Both the position numbers and the translations under genes were made by a program. The notes below the pieces were generated by a model. The model saw only the letters and a list, made by a program, of their open reading frames with translations, searched no databases and was not told where the DNA came from. A stretch of DNA of 64,000 bases from Artocarpus heterophyllus (lineage: Eukaryota; Streptophyta; Magnoliopsida; Rosales; Moraceae), in the NCBI GenBank assembly GCA_025403435.1, contig CM046349.1, forward strand, positions 22,218,004-22,282,003. The letters run 5' to 3'. This document shows positions 47,280 through 57,841 of this stretch, in pieces. Positions within the stretch are counted from its first letter, which is position 1. Each line of letters opens with the position of its first letter.

Positions 47280-47366
47280 TTTATAATCAAAACTTGGGCA
47301 CGAAACTCGAAGAGACGTAATGATTACGGTCATCTGGGAAACATCCAACCATGTGCTAACACGTGT
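47280..47366 (-). promoter_or_regulatory. Antisense-gene promoter of element A: G-box and TATA
   Basis: On the minus strand: ACACGTGT (plus 47359-47366), then 74 bp later TATAAAT (plus 47279-47285), then the ATG about 160 bp further. Element C has the same order with similar spacing. Confidence 0.55.
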
Positions 47367-47479
47367 CCCTTTGAGCTTGACAATGTGTCTCTCCAACTTC
47401 CATCACCCCAGAACAAAGCCTAAAGGCCAACCTAAGCCGACCACACCCTCTTGGCATAGTTTACCTAGCAATGCACTAA

Positions 47480-47536
47480 CCAGGTGCACTAGGGGGGCTA
47501 TTGGCCGAGCACGGACCAGGTGCACTAGGGGGCTAC
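47480..47536 (+). other. Element A polypurine tract, duplicated
   Basis: CCAGGTGCACTAGGGGG occurs twice, 36 bp apart (47480 and 47516). The second copy abuts the 3' LTR and is the likely functional PPT; the first is followed by CTATTGGCC, an LTR-like start. Confidence 0.7.
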
Positions 47537-47901
47537 TGTTGGGGGTGTGCTCGGCGCTATTCCTAAGGACTGCCCCGTGGCAGCTCGGCAGCTGTGCTTA
47601 GAAGAGTTCATAGAAAAGACAATCCGCAACCTCCTGAGATTGGCACTTCACGAGGTGCTCTATCGGGGCCCCGTTGGCTATGACATAAGGTATCGCCTCC
47701 TCAGGATAGACGCATGCTTGGGTCAGACTGTCAAAGCCTACAACCAAGCAGCAACTCCCCACAGAATGTCGACATATGGCCTCATTTCCACCCTTAGATG
47801 GAGACCAATCCTTCGATAAAGGTCGCGACACATGTCACCTACACCCTGACAGGCCTTGATGTGACACATAGTCATAGGTTAAACCCACCTAACACTCGGC
47901 T
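47537..47901 (+). repeat. Element A 3' LTR, first 365 bp only
   Basis: TGTTGGGGGTGTGCTCGGCG... matches the 5' LTR up to AACCCACCTAACAC, then similarity stops just before the TATA box region. The missing part may lie beyond the window if later insertions split the LTR. Confidence 0.85.
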
Positions 47902-48562
47902 GATAACAAAAATTATGAAATGAATAAGCATTGAATTTGAAAAACTCATTACATATGATTTTAGATGGGCAACGCATGCTAGCATGGTTTTTTAAGCATT
48001 TTTTAATTAAAAAAATAGAGTGTGTTACACTTCTATTTGAAATTCATGATTCTTATTTTTGGGATTCATTACTTTTAATATTGTCAACCTTTGGATTACA
48101 TTTTTTTTCTTATTACCACTGTTGGTATAAACAAAAGTGAGGAGGGATATTGAAAAGAACTAATACTAGTAAAAAAAAAAGATGGTTTTAATATTATACA
48201 AATTGCTAGCTTGTTACTTATCATAAAAACCAGAGAGCCATTTTCATATCCTTAACTTAAAAAGACCAAAGAACACACTTTGAGTTTTTTCTTTTTTTTC
48301 ATGTTTTTATTTTTGCAGTTCCTTGAATCATGTTCGTTCCTTCACAATATTTGCAAAAAATCTATGCTTCCTTCATAGTTTCTACAAAATCTAGGCTTCT
48401 CAATTACTCTTTTTTTTCTTTCTTTTTTTCCTTTTTTTTTACCATAAACTTGGAAGAACTTCGATTGAGATGACTTGGATTGAAAGGGTATAGGTCTTGG
48501 GTCTTTAGTTTCATATGACATTTCCTTTGTTGTTTCATCCTTTTGGAAGAGGAATATCTCCT
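47902..48562. other. AT-rich segment between elements A and C, unidentified
   Basis: No similarity to either Tat LTR and no coding sequence. Either another inserted repeat or rearranged flank. T-runs near 48293 and 48410-48440. Confidence 0.4.
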
Positions 48563-49205
48563 TGTTGATGCTTACCATAATTTGGCGATGGATCAATACC
48601 ACGTACGGTTGCGTACAATGGACAGCTCTTCTCTACTCATCTTTGCTTGCTCGGGTGAACCTGCAACAAGAGGAGAGACTCTTTCAGAGGTGAAGAGGAA
48701 ACAAATTAGGTAATAGACAAAGGCTCTTTGACGCTAAAGGCAGGTGTTGCTCGACAGAGAACAGGAGCTAGTTAGGGGGGAAGGAACACACTTGCCTAAA
48801 TGCAATAAATGCGCTCTATTTATAGGTTGTCCCTTGAACCGGGTGTTAAGTGGGTTTTTTTCATGACCCGTATGTCACATCAAGGCATATCAAAAGGTAG
48901 AAGACAAGTGTCATGCCCTCTGTTGTTGGTGGATTAGTTCCCATTCGACGACGAGTTGTCTGCCATTTGTAGGGCCAGAGATGGCGAGTAGCAGCCTGCT
49001 TGCGAGTTAAAAATCTGACTCAAGCTGGTGTCTGATCAAAGAGGCGACCATTTATGCCGCGGCTTGGAGGGCCCTAAAAAGCACCTCGGACAGACGATCC
49101 GAGCTTACTGGGATTGGTTATTCGCTCCTAATAGCTCCTGTCGAGTAGGTTGTCGACCACCTAGAATAGGGCTCCTCAGCGATGGCATCAAGCTCACCCC
49201 CAACA
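48563..49205 (-). repeat. Element C 3' LTR
   Basis: 643 bp; minus-strand start TGTTGGGGGTGAGC, end GCATCAACA. Contains TATAAATAGAGC (plus 48813-48824) like the element A LTR, and the matching U5 run to the end. Confidence 0.85.
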
Positions 49206-49221
49206 ATAGCTCCCCAGTTCA
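49206..49221 (-). other. Element C polypurine tract
   Basis: Minus-strand AACTGGGGAGCTAT directly before the LTR start, equivalent to A's CACTAGGGGGCTAC. Confidence 0.65.
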
Positions 49222-49338
49222 CCTGGTCGGTGCTTGATTGGGTGGACTATGGCGAGAGGGTGAGGTCAACTGAGGATGGAGCTCAAGCAGCATCTCGAGG
49301 CAGCGGGAGATGAAAGGTCACGTGATGAAGCTCGAAGG

Positions 49339-49436
49339 GACACGTGTCAACACTCGATTAGATGTTTCCCTAACAGGCGTAATTATCGTGCTTCTTTTTT
49401 TGCGCTCGAGTTTCGTGCCTGAGGCAACTATAAATA
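49339..49436 (+). promoter_or_regulatory. Antisense-gene promoter of element C: G-box and TATA
   Basis: ACACGTGT (49340-49347, with the CACGTG G-box core) and, 82 bp after its end region, TATAAATAGAGC starting 49429, then ATG at 49589, 160 bp downstream. The TATA 12-mer equals the one in the Tat LTRs, where ACACATGT lies 80 bp upstream. Layout is conserved in element A on the opposite strand. Confidence 0.6.
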
Positions 49437-49588
49437 GAGCCTCGCCCCCCGTCATTTTCACATGCAACCAAGGCCATACTTCGCAACTTTAGAGTTTTAG
49501 GTACCGAGCTGTAGTCATAACCCGAGGGCTTTAATTTCCTGAGCTTCCACAACTCGATCAGGTTATTTTTTGAGAAGCTTACGAAAAG

Positions 49589-51384
49589 ATGAGTGGCCTT
49601 TCCAACTCCCAGAATGTAAATATTTCTTGGTCGGATAGCAACACCGAGATGGAGAGGTCGACCTCCTAGGAAGTGGATATCGAAGGATTATCCCTAGGGC
49701 AGGACGAGGCAGGTCGGCTAGCCGAAATTCTAAGGCTCGACATCAGGCCGATACCCGAGCAAGAATTCCTCTACTTGTTGGATAAGAGATGCCCTGAAGG
49801 CCGTGTAGGGGCAAAGATCCATACATCGGCGTTGCCACCGCTGGCAAATTTTGGATTACAGCCTAGGAGTGTGGTAGCCTGGAGGCGGCTGCCGATGAAC
49901 CAAGCACCTCTGGCCGAGAAGGCGGGGACCCAGTCCATGTCATGAGTCAAATTGCCATAGAGATCTCCGACGAGGAGCTGACAGTCAAGCAAGTAGCTCT
50001 TGAGGAGAGCGCTGTCGAGGAAGAAGAGGGCACGAAAGACTCGTCATCACTCAAGTTTGGGGGTGACTGCTTATTGAAGATCGTGGCCTGGCCAAACATC
50101 CACAACAGGCTACTCGAGTACAATGATAGAGGCCCGACATAAGGTTCTATGCCGTAAGTTTGGCATCCTCGACCACATTGACCTTGTCGTACTCGAGGAG
50201 GAAGATTCACCCCTAACTCCACCCGAGGGTACATAACATTGTATATGGAGTTCTTCAAGACTAGGCTGCGCTTGCCATTTCACCCTTTCCTCCACCAAGC
50301 ACTCAATGACCTGAATGTCTGCCTTGCCCAGGTCAACCCAAATAGTTACAGGTCGCTGATCAGGATGTACGTGCTATGGAGGTACCATCGAGCTACTAAG
50401 ATGCCATGAGACGCCTTTAAGCAGGTGTACAAAATGAAGAAGCTTCCCCAGTAGTTTGGCTGGTACAACATCTCTGGCTTCAAAAAGGATTTCATCCTAA
50501 GCAACCCTGACTCGGACAAGCTTTGAAAGTTCAAGCGGTTCTATGTCGAGGGGAACTACTTAGCCCAAGTCGATGAGGTTATCCCCGAGGACTAGCTCCT
50601 TTTGAGGACATTTGAGTAGGAGCACATTTGGTCCAAGAGACCATGGGCACCGAGCAACATTATTAGGGCAGTGGAGCACCTGTTTGCCAAGCTAGAGTCC
50701 ATAAAGTAGTAGTCGTTCCTCCTCAAGAAAGAGACTCTTTACCGTTATGGCTGGTTTAGGGAGTCCAGTAGAACCAATCCCCGTTCCAACATCCAGCCTG
50801 CCCAGTCAACCGGGCAGGTGACAGTGGCAAGGTCGAGCATTGCTGATATCCTGGGGCCAAGCACTTTCAGATCTGAGTGGCCAACGAGAGAGCCATCATC
50901 GTTCAATAGCGAGGACTCGTTGAGTGGCTCCTTCAACGCAGGGCCACCCATAGCAGACGAGGACCTCAAGGATGTTATACGGTTCCTATACCCGTCGAGC
51001 TAGCTTCATATTGGTGGTGAGCTCTGAGTTTTTTTTTTTGCTGAGCTTGCCTTGACTTGGGAGATTTTGTTGGTTCTTATTGTAGAAATATCTTTCTGAC
51101 CGACTACCCGAGAGGAAAGGCGAGCTCTAATAGAGAGTCTTTGTCGATCTAAGGGGAAGGCCATGGTCAGGTCCAAACAAAAGACAACCCTAAGAACGGA
51201 GGAGCCTTTGAGGTTTCAGCAGCCGCCATGGATTTAGCAACCACACCACACAGTCTAAGTCGTTCCCCCGCCTCCACTGACAAGAGCGAAGGCCTAGTCC
51301 AGCCATCCCCAACTTCCCGTCGTCACAACTATCGTCCAGCTGCCTTCGGGCAATCCCCCGAGGAGGCATCGAAATACCCGACGC
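49589..51384 (+). pseudogene. Element C antisense gene, first part (Transposase_28-like)
   Basis: Plus strand, opposite to C's gag-pol. Starts MSGLSNSQNVNISW at 49589; a TAG interrupts near 49667-49670; then IEGLSLGQDEAGRLAEIL, ending in TGA at 49943. A shifted frame from 49942 has an acidic stretch (ESAVEEEEG). The domain block is LYMEFFKTRLRLPFHPFL (about 50240-50293), DLNVCLAQVNPNSYRSLI (50310-50363) and FGWYNISGFKKDFILSNPDS (50456-50515), the pattern of Transposase_28 with unknown role. A Ser-rich part follows with IADILGPSTF (50842-50871) and PPIADEDLKDVIRFLYPSS (50944-51000). Intron 1 is at 51017-51085. Then YLSDRLPERKG, and the gene is cut by element D at 51389; it resumes at 58400. 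A handful of TAG codons replace what is probably Gln or Trp. Nuclear role, if any, is unknown. Confidence 0.75.
51017..51085 (+). other. Intron 1 of the antisense gene (element C)
   Basis: 69 bp: GTGAGC at the start, a T-run, and TTCTTATTGTAG at the end; flanking exons read into each other. The downstream exon start (AAATATCTTTC) matches AATTTTCTTTG in A, which also follows a pyrimidine-rich stretch ending GCAG. Confidence 0.65.
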
Positions 51385-51389
51385 CTTAT

Positions 51390-52177
51390 TGATGGAGACG
51401 TGGGGAGCTCAAGTGCAAGGAAGGTGGCTGACCCAATACAAGTTCCTATTGGACCAGTCACAAGAGGCCGAGCTAAGAAATTCAAGGAAGCACTAAATGG
51501 GCTGATTCATGAAATTTGGAATCAAGTAAATTTGTGCAAGCCCATTGACCTAGGCCCACGTCAGCCACAAAGGTGCATCAATTTGATCTAGGTTCTAGAA
51601 GAATCCGGATGAGTCAACCTTGAAATCAACTTAAATTTTGCAAGATCAAGTCTATGGAAGGATTTTGGAAACTTTCCCATTATTGGCACACATGTGGCTG
51701 ATCATTTGTGCAAGTTGTTGAAGAGCATTAATTGCACTTTCCTTTAATTTTTGGGTGTGTAAATGGCTGAATATCAGCCATTGGGACTTTCCTTTCTTTT
51801 GGTTTTTATTTTAGGCTTAAATTAGGATTAGTAGTTATGTTTGAATTTGTCAACTTTCCTTTGTAATTTTAGCCTATAAATAGGTGTTTCTAAGGTTAAT
51901 GAATGGATTGATGAATGTTTATTTCTAAGAGAGAAAATTCTTTCTTTGGTTCTTTGACAAACTACACGAACTCTTCGGATCAATCTGGGCATTCAACCCC
52001 GACTTATCAATCAAGCTTTCCATCCTTGATTGTGGCATCTATGATATACCAAGGTTCTTGCTTCGATATAAGCAACGGGTCGCGGTGACTTCCATCCAAA
52101 TCTGAGTAGAAATGGTCTTGGTGCCTTTTTTTTTATTGATAACGGGTTTTGTCAGTATATTGGCAAAGTTCTTATCA
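51390..52177 (+). repeat. Element D 5' LTR
   Basis: TGATGGAGACGTGGGG...GTTCTTATCA. TATA box CTATAAATAG at about 51874-51883. Its first 200 bp stays open in the frame that ends the pol protein at the 3' LTR. Confidence 0.93.
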
Positions 52178-52179
52178 TC

Positions 52180-52197
52180 TGGTATCAGTAGCCTCGG
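52180..52197 (+). other. Element D primer-binding site
   Basis: TGGTATCAGTAGCC two bases after the LTR; near-match to the iMet PBS. Confidence 0.85.
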
Positions 52198-53041
52198 TTC
52201 TAGCCTTAGGTTTGTTTATTCTTATTTGTTTTTGAATTTTTGTTTATTACTTAGGTTCTATTCCATTCAAAAAATAAAATAAAATATTTCAAGTTTGACA
52301 AATTCATAGGGTTCTTGCATCGTCATTTGCGTTTCTTGAACTTTCTTTGGTTTGTTGACAAGGTCAAATCTGAAATTCTATTCTAGGTTGTTTTGTGAAT
52401 TCTTGTTTGGGAAAGAAATTAGTGTTGGCCGAAATTTCACCTAGGGCTGATAGGGTTAGTTTTGGTTTCAGGTAACTAGTGTCTTCGGCTTTAAGTTTAG
52501 GTTGTAGCTTCCTATTTTGTGTTTCTTGGTCTATTAGTCTTTGTTCTTGCCAAATTTCACAAAAAAAAAAAAAAAGAAGAAAAGAAAAGAAAAGAAAAAT
52601 CAAGAGGATCTGAAAGAAAAAAAAAAGTCTGGAGACCCTCCTTAAAATTTTTTGTTTCCTTTCCATTGTTTGAGTGTCTAGGAGTCCAAATTTGACCTCA
52701 TCTCATAGTGCGAAAATCTTTCTCAAATTTTGTATGTATGTGGAAAAAATTTTGGATAGACGTTCTTGACCTTGTTGCTTCATTCTGAACTGCGTATCAA
52801 AATGTGTTGCTGAATTTGTTGCCGGACAGATTTGATTGTCGTTTGTGTAATTTCAAAAGAATCGAAAGAGAGAATAAACGAGTAAAAAAAAAAGGCAAGA
52901 GTAGTGAGAACATTTGAGGGTAAAGGCCAATTATTCGAGTGAAACACGAGTGAACTGAGTGACCAACTGATAGAGTGAAACACGTGAGGGAGAGAAGTGA
53001 GGTCCTTTATTATCTAACATTGTTTTGTAGGATTAAAAAAA
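52198..53041 (+). other. Element D leader, non-coding
   Basis: AT-rich 840-bp leader with an A-run (52560-52575) and AAAAG repeats. No ORF supported. Confidence 0.7.
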
Positions 53042-54751
53042 ATGAATTTGAATCAAGAAGGAGAAGCCGAAGACGACCTTCCACAACAAAACGTTCCAAA
53101 TCTTCAGTTGCAAGCATTAATGAGGCAAATGGAACAGTTGCTGATGCGAGCACTAGAGCCCATTCAGGAGAGATTAGATGAGGTTGATGCCAGAACACGT
53201 AATAGGCAGCCACAAAATATGCAAAATCGGTAGAGGGGTGGATGTGTTCTTTCGGAGGAAGATGAATTAGAAGAGTTGGAGGAATCACCGATAAATAGGG
53301 GCAGATTTAGGTGTGGAAATGGGAATAGAGAAGCTAGTGACCGGGAAGACAATAATATGGGAGGTATTAAAATGAAGATGCCACCATTCCAAGGGAAAAA
53401 TGACCCCGAAGCTTACCTAGAGTGGGAAAAGAAAGTGGAGCTAGTGTTTGATTGCCATAACTACTCAGAGTTAAAGAAAGTTAAGCTTGTTGCAATTGAG
53501 TTCTCCAATTATGCGATTGTATGGTGGGATCAGTTGGTAATGAAAAGGCAACGGAACCGAGAACACCCGATTGAGACATGGGAGGAGATGAAAATGGTGA
53601 TGAGAAAGCGATTTGTGCCCAGCCATTACTACCAAAAATTGTACAAAAAGTTGCAAGGACTTAGACCAGGAAACAGGAGTGTGGAGGAATATTATCAAGA
53701 AATGGAAATAGCCATGATACGAGCCAATGTTGAAGAAGATCGAGAAGCAACCATGGCAAGATTTTTGCAAGGGCTAAATCCAGATATTCAAGATAGGGTG
53801 GAGATGCAACACTACATAGAATTAGAAGACATGGTGCACATGGCCATCACGGTAGAGCAGCAGCTCAAGAGGAGGGGAAGTTCACGTGCGAATGTTAGCT
53901 TGGGACCTTCTTCATGGAAGCCGAATTATGGGAAGAAAGAAGAGAAATCGGTCGCTAGGCCTAAGTTCCAGCCAAAACCAGCTACGGCTCGCCCTTCAAA
54001 CCAAGGTAAACATGATTCATCCACTTCTCAAAACTGTGATATTAAATGTTTCAAATGCCAAGGCAGGGGTCACATCTCAAGCCAATGTCCGAACAAAAGG
54101 GTGATGGTGTTACGGGATGACGGTTAGGTTGTTACGGACGATGAATTGGACGAGGACTCCATGCCACCATTGGAGGATGTGGATGAGGAGGAGTATGCTG
54201 CCCAAGGTGAATTGTTGGTCACTCGACGAGCCCTTAGTGTGCAAGCCAAAGAGGAAGAAGAAGAGCAACATGAGAACATTTTTCATACAAGATGCCACGT
54301 GCGGAACAAGGTATGTAGTGTGATAATAGATGAAGGGAGTTGTATGAACGTTGCTAGCACTAATATGGTTGACAAATTAGGGCTGCCAATGACCAAACAT
54401 CCTCGACCTTACAAGTTGCAATGGTTGAATAATAGTGGTGAAGTGAAGGTAACTAAACATGTGTTAATTTCGTTTTGCATTGGTAGGTATGAAGACGAAG
54501 TTTTGTGTGACGTAGTCCCAATGCAAGCCAGGCACTTGTTGCTAGGTCGACCATGGCAATTTGATCGTCGAGTCAAACATGATGGCTATACCAATAAATA
54601 TTCTCTTGTACACAACCAGAGACCATTCACTCTCATACCACTAACACCTAAACAGGTTCATGAAGATCAAGTGTGGTTACAAAAGGAAAGTGAACAAAAA
54701 GGAGAGAATGAGAAAAAGAGAGAGAAAAGAAGTGAAAAAAATGAGTGTTGA
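53042..54751 (+). pseudogene. Element D gag and protease
   Basis: One frame starting MNLNQEGEAEDD, with TAG at 53231-53233 and 54125-54127 the only interruptions. Gag core: MKMPPFQGKNDPEAYLEWEK (about 53372-53431) and WWDQLVMKRQ, LQGLRPGNRSVEEYYQEM (about 53651-53704), the Retrotrans_gag pattern. Zinc knuckle CFKCQGRGHISSQC (about 54047-54088) is intact CX2CX4HX4C. Protease: VIIDEGSCMNVAS (about 54318-54356); the Asp is kept but the following Gly is Glu. HLLLGRPWQFDRRVKHDGYT (about 54533-54592) is the second protease block. Highly charged Lys/Glu tail, ending at TGA-containing 54749-54751. Packages RNA and processes the polyprotein in intact relatives. Confidence 0.93.
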
Positions 54752-54900
54752 AGTGCAGAGAGAGAGTTCAGCCAGAGAGGGAAAAAAGATAGAGGGGCCG
54801 AGGAAAAGGAGAGAAAATTGAGAAAGCCAATACAAAAGAAGATTCGGCCAATGAGGTAAAAATAGAGAGAAAAACAAACTTTTATGCAAGAGAGAGTGAT

Positions 54901-55797
54901 GTGAGAAGAGCTTTGTTTTCTAATCAGCCGATGATTTTACTCATGTACAAGGAGGCGTTATTAAGCACTAACGATCTTGATTCCACCTTGCATAGTTTTG
55001 TTGTTTCTCTTTTGCAGGAATATGTGGATATCTTTCCCGAGGAAACACTGCAAGGTTTACCTCCAATTTGCGGGATTGAACATCAAATCGACTTCATACC
55101 TGGAGCTACAATTCTAAACCGACCAGCCTATAGGAGTAATCTCGAGGAGACAAAGGAACTCCAACAGCAAGTAAGTGAGTTGATGGAGAAGGGGTACGTG
55201 AGAGAAAGCATGAGCCCATGCGCCGTATCAGTTTTACTTGTGCCTAAGAAAGATGGGACTTGGAGGATGTGCGTTGATTGTCGAGCCATCAACAACATTA
55301 TGGTAAAGTATCGACATCCCATTCCTCGCTTGGATAACATGTTAGATGAATTGCATGGTGCTTGTGTATTTTCTAAAATTGATCTGAAACATGGATATCA
55401 TCAAATTCACATGAAAGAGGGAGATGAGTGGAAGACAGCTTTCAAAACAAAACAAGGTTTGTATGAGTGGTTGGTAATGCCTTTTGGTTTAACCAATGCG
55501 CCTATCACATTTATGCGTTTAATGAACCATGTTTTGCGAGCTTTTATTGGGAAATTTGTCGTCGTTTATTTTGATGATATCCTGATCTATAGCAGAAACT
55601 TGGACGATCATATTGAACATGTGAAAATTGTTTTAGATGTTTTACGGAAGGAAAAGTTATATGTTAATCTTAAGAAGTGTACCTTTTGCACGGATAAGCT
55701 TGTATTTCTTGGCTTTGTTGTTAGTGCTCAAGGTATACAGGTCGACAAAGAAAAGGTTAGGGCTATCCAAGAATGGCCACAAGCATTGGAGATGTAA
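54901..55797 (+). pseudogene. Element D reverse transcriptase, nearly intact
   Basis: Open over 298 codons. Blocks: IEHQIDFIPGATILNRPAYR (about 55075-55134), VLLVPKKDGTWRMCVDCRAI (about 55231-55290), FSKIDLKHGYHQIHMKEGDE (first catalytic Asp), MPFGLTNAPITFMRLMN, and the YFDD box at 55567-55578, all intact; then LGFVVSAQGIQVD. The frame ends at TAA 55795-55797 because of a shift in the connection; the next frame begins at 55788. It is separated from the gag-protease frame by a frame change between 54751 and 54901. Copies RNA to DNA in the family. Confidence 0.95.
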
Positions 55798-57590
55798 GGA
55801 GTTTTCATGGACTTGCCAGCTGTTACCGGTGGTTTGTAAGGGATTTCAGTACTTTGGCTACACCACTCACAAAAGTAATCAAGAAGAACGTTGGGTTCAA
55901 GTGGGGAGAAGAACAAGAGAAGGCGTTTTAGCTTATTAAGCATAAGCTTACTCATGCTCCTTTACTTGCTTTACCTGATTTTTCTAAAATGTTTGAAATT
56001 GAATGTGATGCTTCTGGTGTAGGTATAGGTGCCGTGCTGATGCAAGGAGGACGACCAATCGCGTATTTCAGTGAAAAATTGAGTGGGTCAACACTAAATT
56101 ACCCGACTTATGACAAGGAGTTGTATGCGTTGGTTTGAGCGTTAAAGACTTGGCAACACTACCTATGGCCCAAGGAATTCGTGATTTACATTGATCACGA
56201 GTCATTGAAACATCAAAAGGGACAACAAAAGTTGAGCAAGAGGCATGCCTGCTGGGTGAAATTCATCGAGACATTTCCTTACATCATCCGATATAAGCAA
56301 GGTAAGGAGAATGTTGTTGCAGATGCACTTTCTCGTAGGTACGTATTACTTTCTATCCTTGACGCTAAACTGCTTGGTTTTGAGCATATTAAGGATTTAT
56401 ACCCTTTAGACCAAGATTTTAGTGAGAAGTATCGAGCTTGTGAGAAAAATGCAATGGGTAAATTTTATAGACATGATGGATTTTTGTTTCGGGAGAATAA
56501 GCTTTGTGTGCCTAATTGTTCTTTGAGAGATTTGTTAGTAAGGGAATCCCATGGTGGCGGATTGATGGGGCATTTTGGAATTGCTAAAACTTTAGTTGTT
56601 TTGCAGGAACACTTCTTTTGGCCACATATGAAAAGGGATGTTGAAAGGATATGTGGTAGATGTGTCATGTGTAGGCAAGCTAAATCAAGAGCACAACGCC
56701 AAGGTTTATACACACCTTTGCCAATTCCTAGTAAGCCTTGGACTAATATTTCAATGGACTTTGTTTTAGGTTTACCTAGGACCAAACATGGGAAGGATAG
56801 TGTGTTTGTGGTTGTAGATAGATTTTCTAAGATGGCACTTTCTATTCCCTCTCATAAAACTGATGATGTGTCGCATGTTGCTGAATTGTTCTTTAGGGAG
56901 ATTGTGAGAATAAATGGCATGCCTAGGACAATTGTTTCAGATAGAGATGCTAAGTTCTTGAGCTACTTTTGGAAGACTTTGTGGAGTAAGTTAGGTACTA
57001 AGCTGTTGTTTTCTACTACTTGCCACCCACAAACTGATGGTCAAACTGAGGTAGTGAATAGGACTTTGTCAACCTTATTAAGAGCAATCATCAGTAAGAA
57101 CATTAAAACATGGGAAGACTGTTTACCACATGCTGAGTTTGCATATAATCGCTCTATCCATTCTACTACTAAGTATTCACCTTTTGAAATTTTTTATGGT
57201 TTTAATCCTTTGTCACCATTGGATTTATCACCACTACCTGTTTCTGAGCGTGTTAATTTAGATGGCAAAAGGAAGGCTGACTTTGTTAAACAGATTCATG
57301 AGAAAGCAAGATTCAACATTGAGCGAAGAACGGAACAATATGCAAAGCAAGCTAACAAGGGGCGACACAAGCTGATTTTCGAACCCGAAGACTAGGTGTG
57401 GTTGCACTTCAGAAAGGAGCGTTTTCTAGAACAAAGAAAGTCAAAGTTGTTACCTCAAGGAGATGGTCCATTTGAAGTCCTTGAACGAATTAATGACAAC
57501 GCTTACAAGTTGGATTTGCCAGGTGAGTATAATGTAAGTGCTACCTTCAATGTTTCTGATTTGAGTCCTTTTGATGCAAGTCTGATTTGA
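55788..57590 (+). pseudogene. Element D RNase H and integrase, three internal stops
   Basis: Frame 3 starts with SFHGLASCYRWFVRDFSTLA-like sequence. RNase [16 protein letters not shown] (about 56000-56044) and [13 protein letters not shown] (56095-56133). Integrase: zinc-binding [17 protein letters not shown]...[11 protein letters not shown] (about 56572-56685); catalytic core [11 protein letters not shown] (first Asp), IVSDRDAKF (second Asp) and [15 protein letters not shown] (Glu) are all kept; C-terminal [20 protein letters not shown] then [12 protein letters not shown]. Stops are TAG 55929-55931, TGA 56136-56138 and TAG 57393-57395, each explainable by one C-to-T or G-to-A change. After DLSPF a shift ends the frame at 57588-57590. 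Confidence 0.95.
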
Positions 57591-57841
57591 GGACAAATCC
57601 TTGGCAAGAGGAGGGGAATGATGGAGACGTGGGGAGCTCAAATGCAAGGAAGGTGGCTGACCCAATACAAGTTCCTGTTGGACCAGTCACAAGAGGCAGA
57701 GCTAAGAAATTCAAGGAAGCACTAAATGGGCTGATTCATGAAATTTGGAATCAAGTAAATTTGTGCAAGCCCATTGACCCAGGCCCACGTCAGCCACAAA
57801 GGTGCATCAATTTGATCCAAGTTCTAGAAGAATCTGGATGA
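57587..57841 (+). pseudogene. Element D integrase C-terminal tail reading into the 3' LTR
   Basis: An open frame RTNPWQEEGNDGD passes through the PPT and continues 74 codons inside the 3' LTR (SNARKVADPIQVPVGPVTRG, RAKKFKEALNGLI) up to TGA at 57839-57841. It is offset by one base change near 57580 from the integrase frame, so I read it as its former C-terminus. A basic tail in this position is reminiscent of the CR motif of CRM elements, which in some members is coded across the LTR edge (known for the family; here inferred). Confidence 0.7.
57605..57618 (+). other. Element D polypurine tract
   Basis: CAAGAGGAGGGGAA directly before the 3' LTR start. Confidence 0.9.

Larger units (their letters stand above)
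15419..47901 (+). mobile_element. Element A: Tat-lineage Ty3/gypsy retrotransposon, opened by nested insertions
   Basis: A complete but decayed element in + orientation: 5' LTR, PBS, gag, protease, RT, RNase H, integrase, an antisense gene, a polypurine tract and a partial 3' LTR. Tat membership is inferred from the long 3' region with an extra ORF, the gag type, and a PBS that is not the iMet type. Removing the solo LTR (3.9 kb), element B (6.6 kb) and element E (11.6 kb) leaves about 10 kb of element A. Pol carries many stops, so it is old and inactive. The 3' LTR breaks off at about 47901 next to unknown sequence and element C. Confidence 0.85.

Noticed and set aside
47320..47831. Open frames over the A 3' LTR and antisense promoter
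   Set aside because: Chance frames in GC-richer LTR DNA, overlapping PPT and promoter.
53010..53288. Minus-strand frame of 92 codons opposite gag in element D
   Set aside because: Shadow of the gag frame; no start context, no homologous block.
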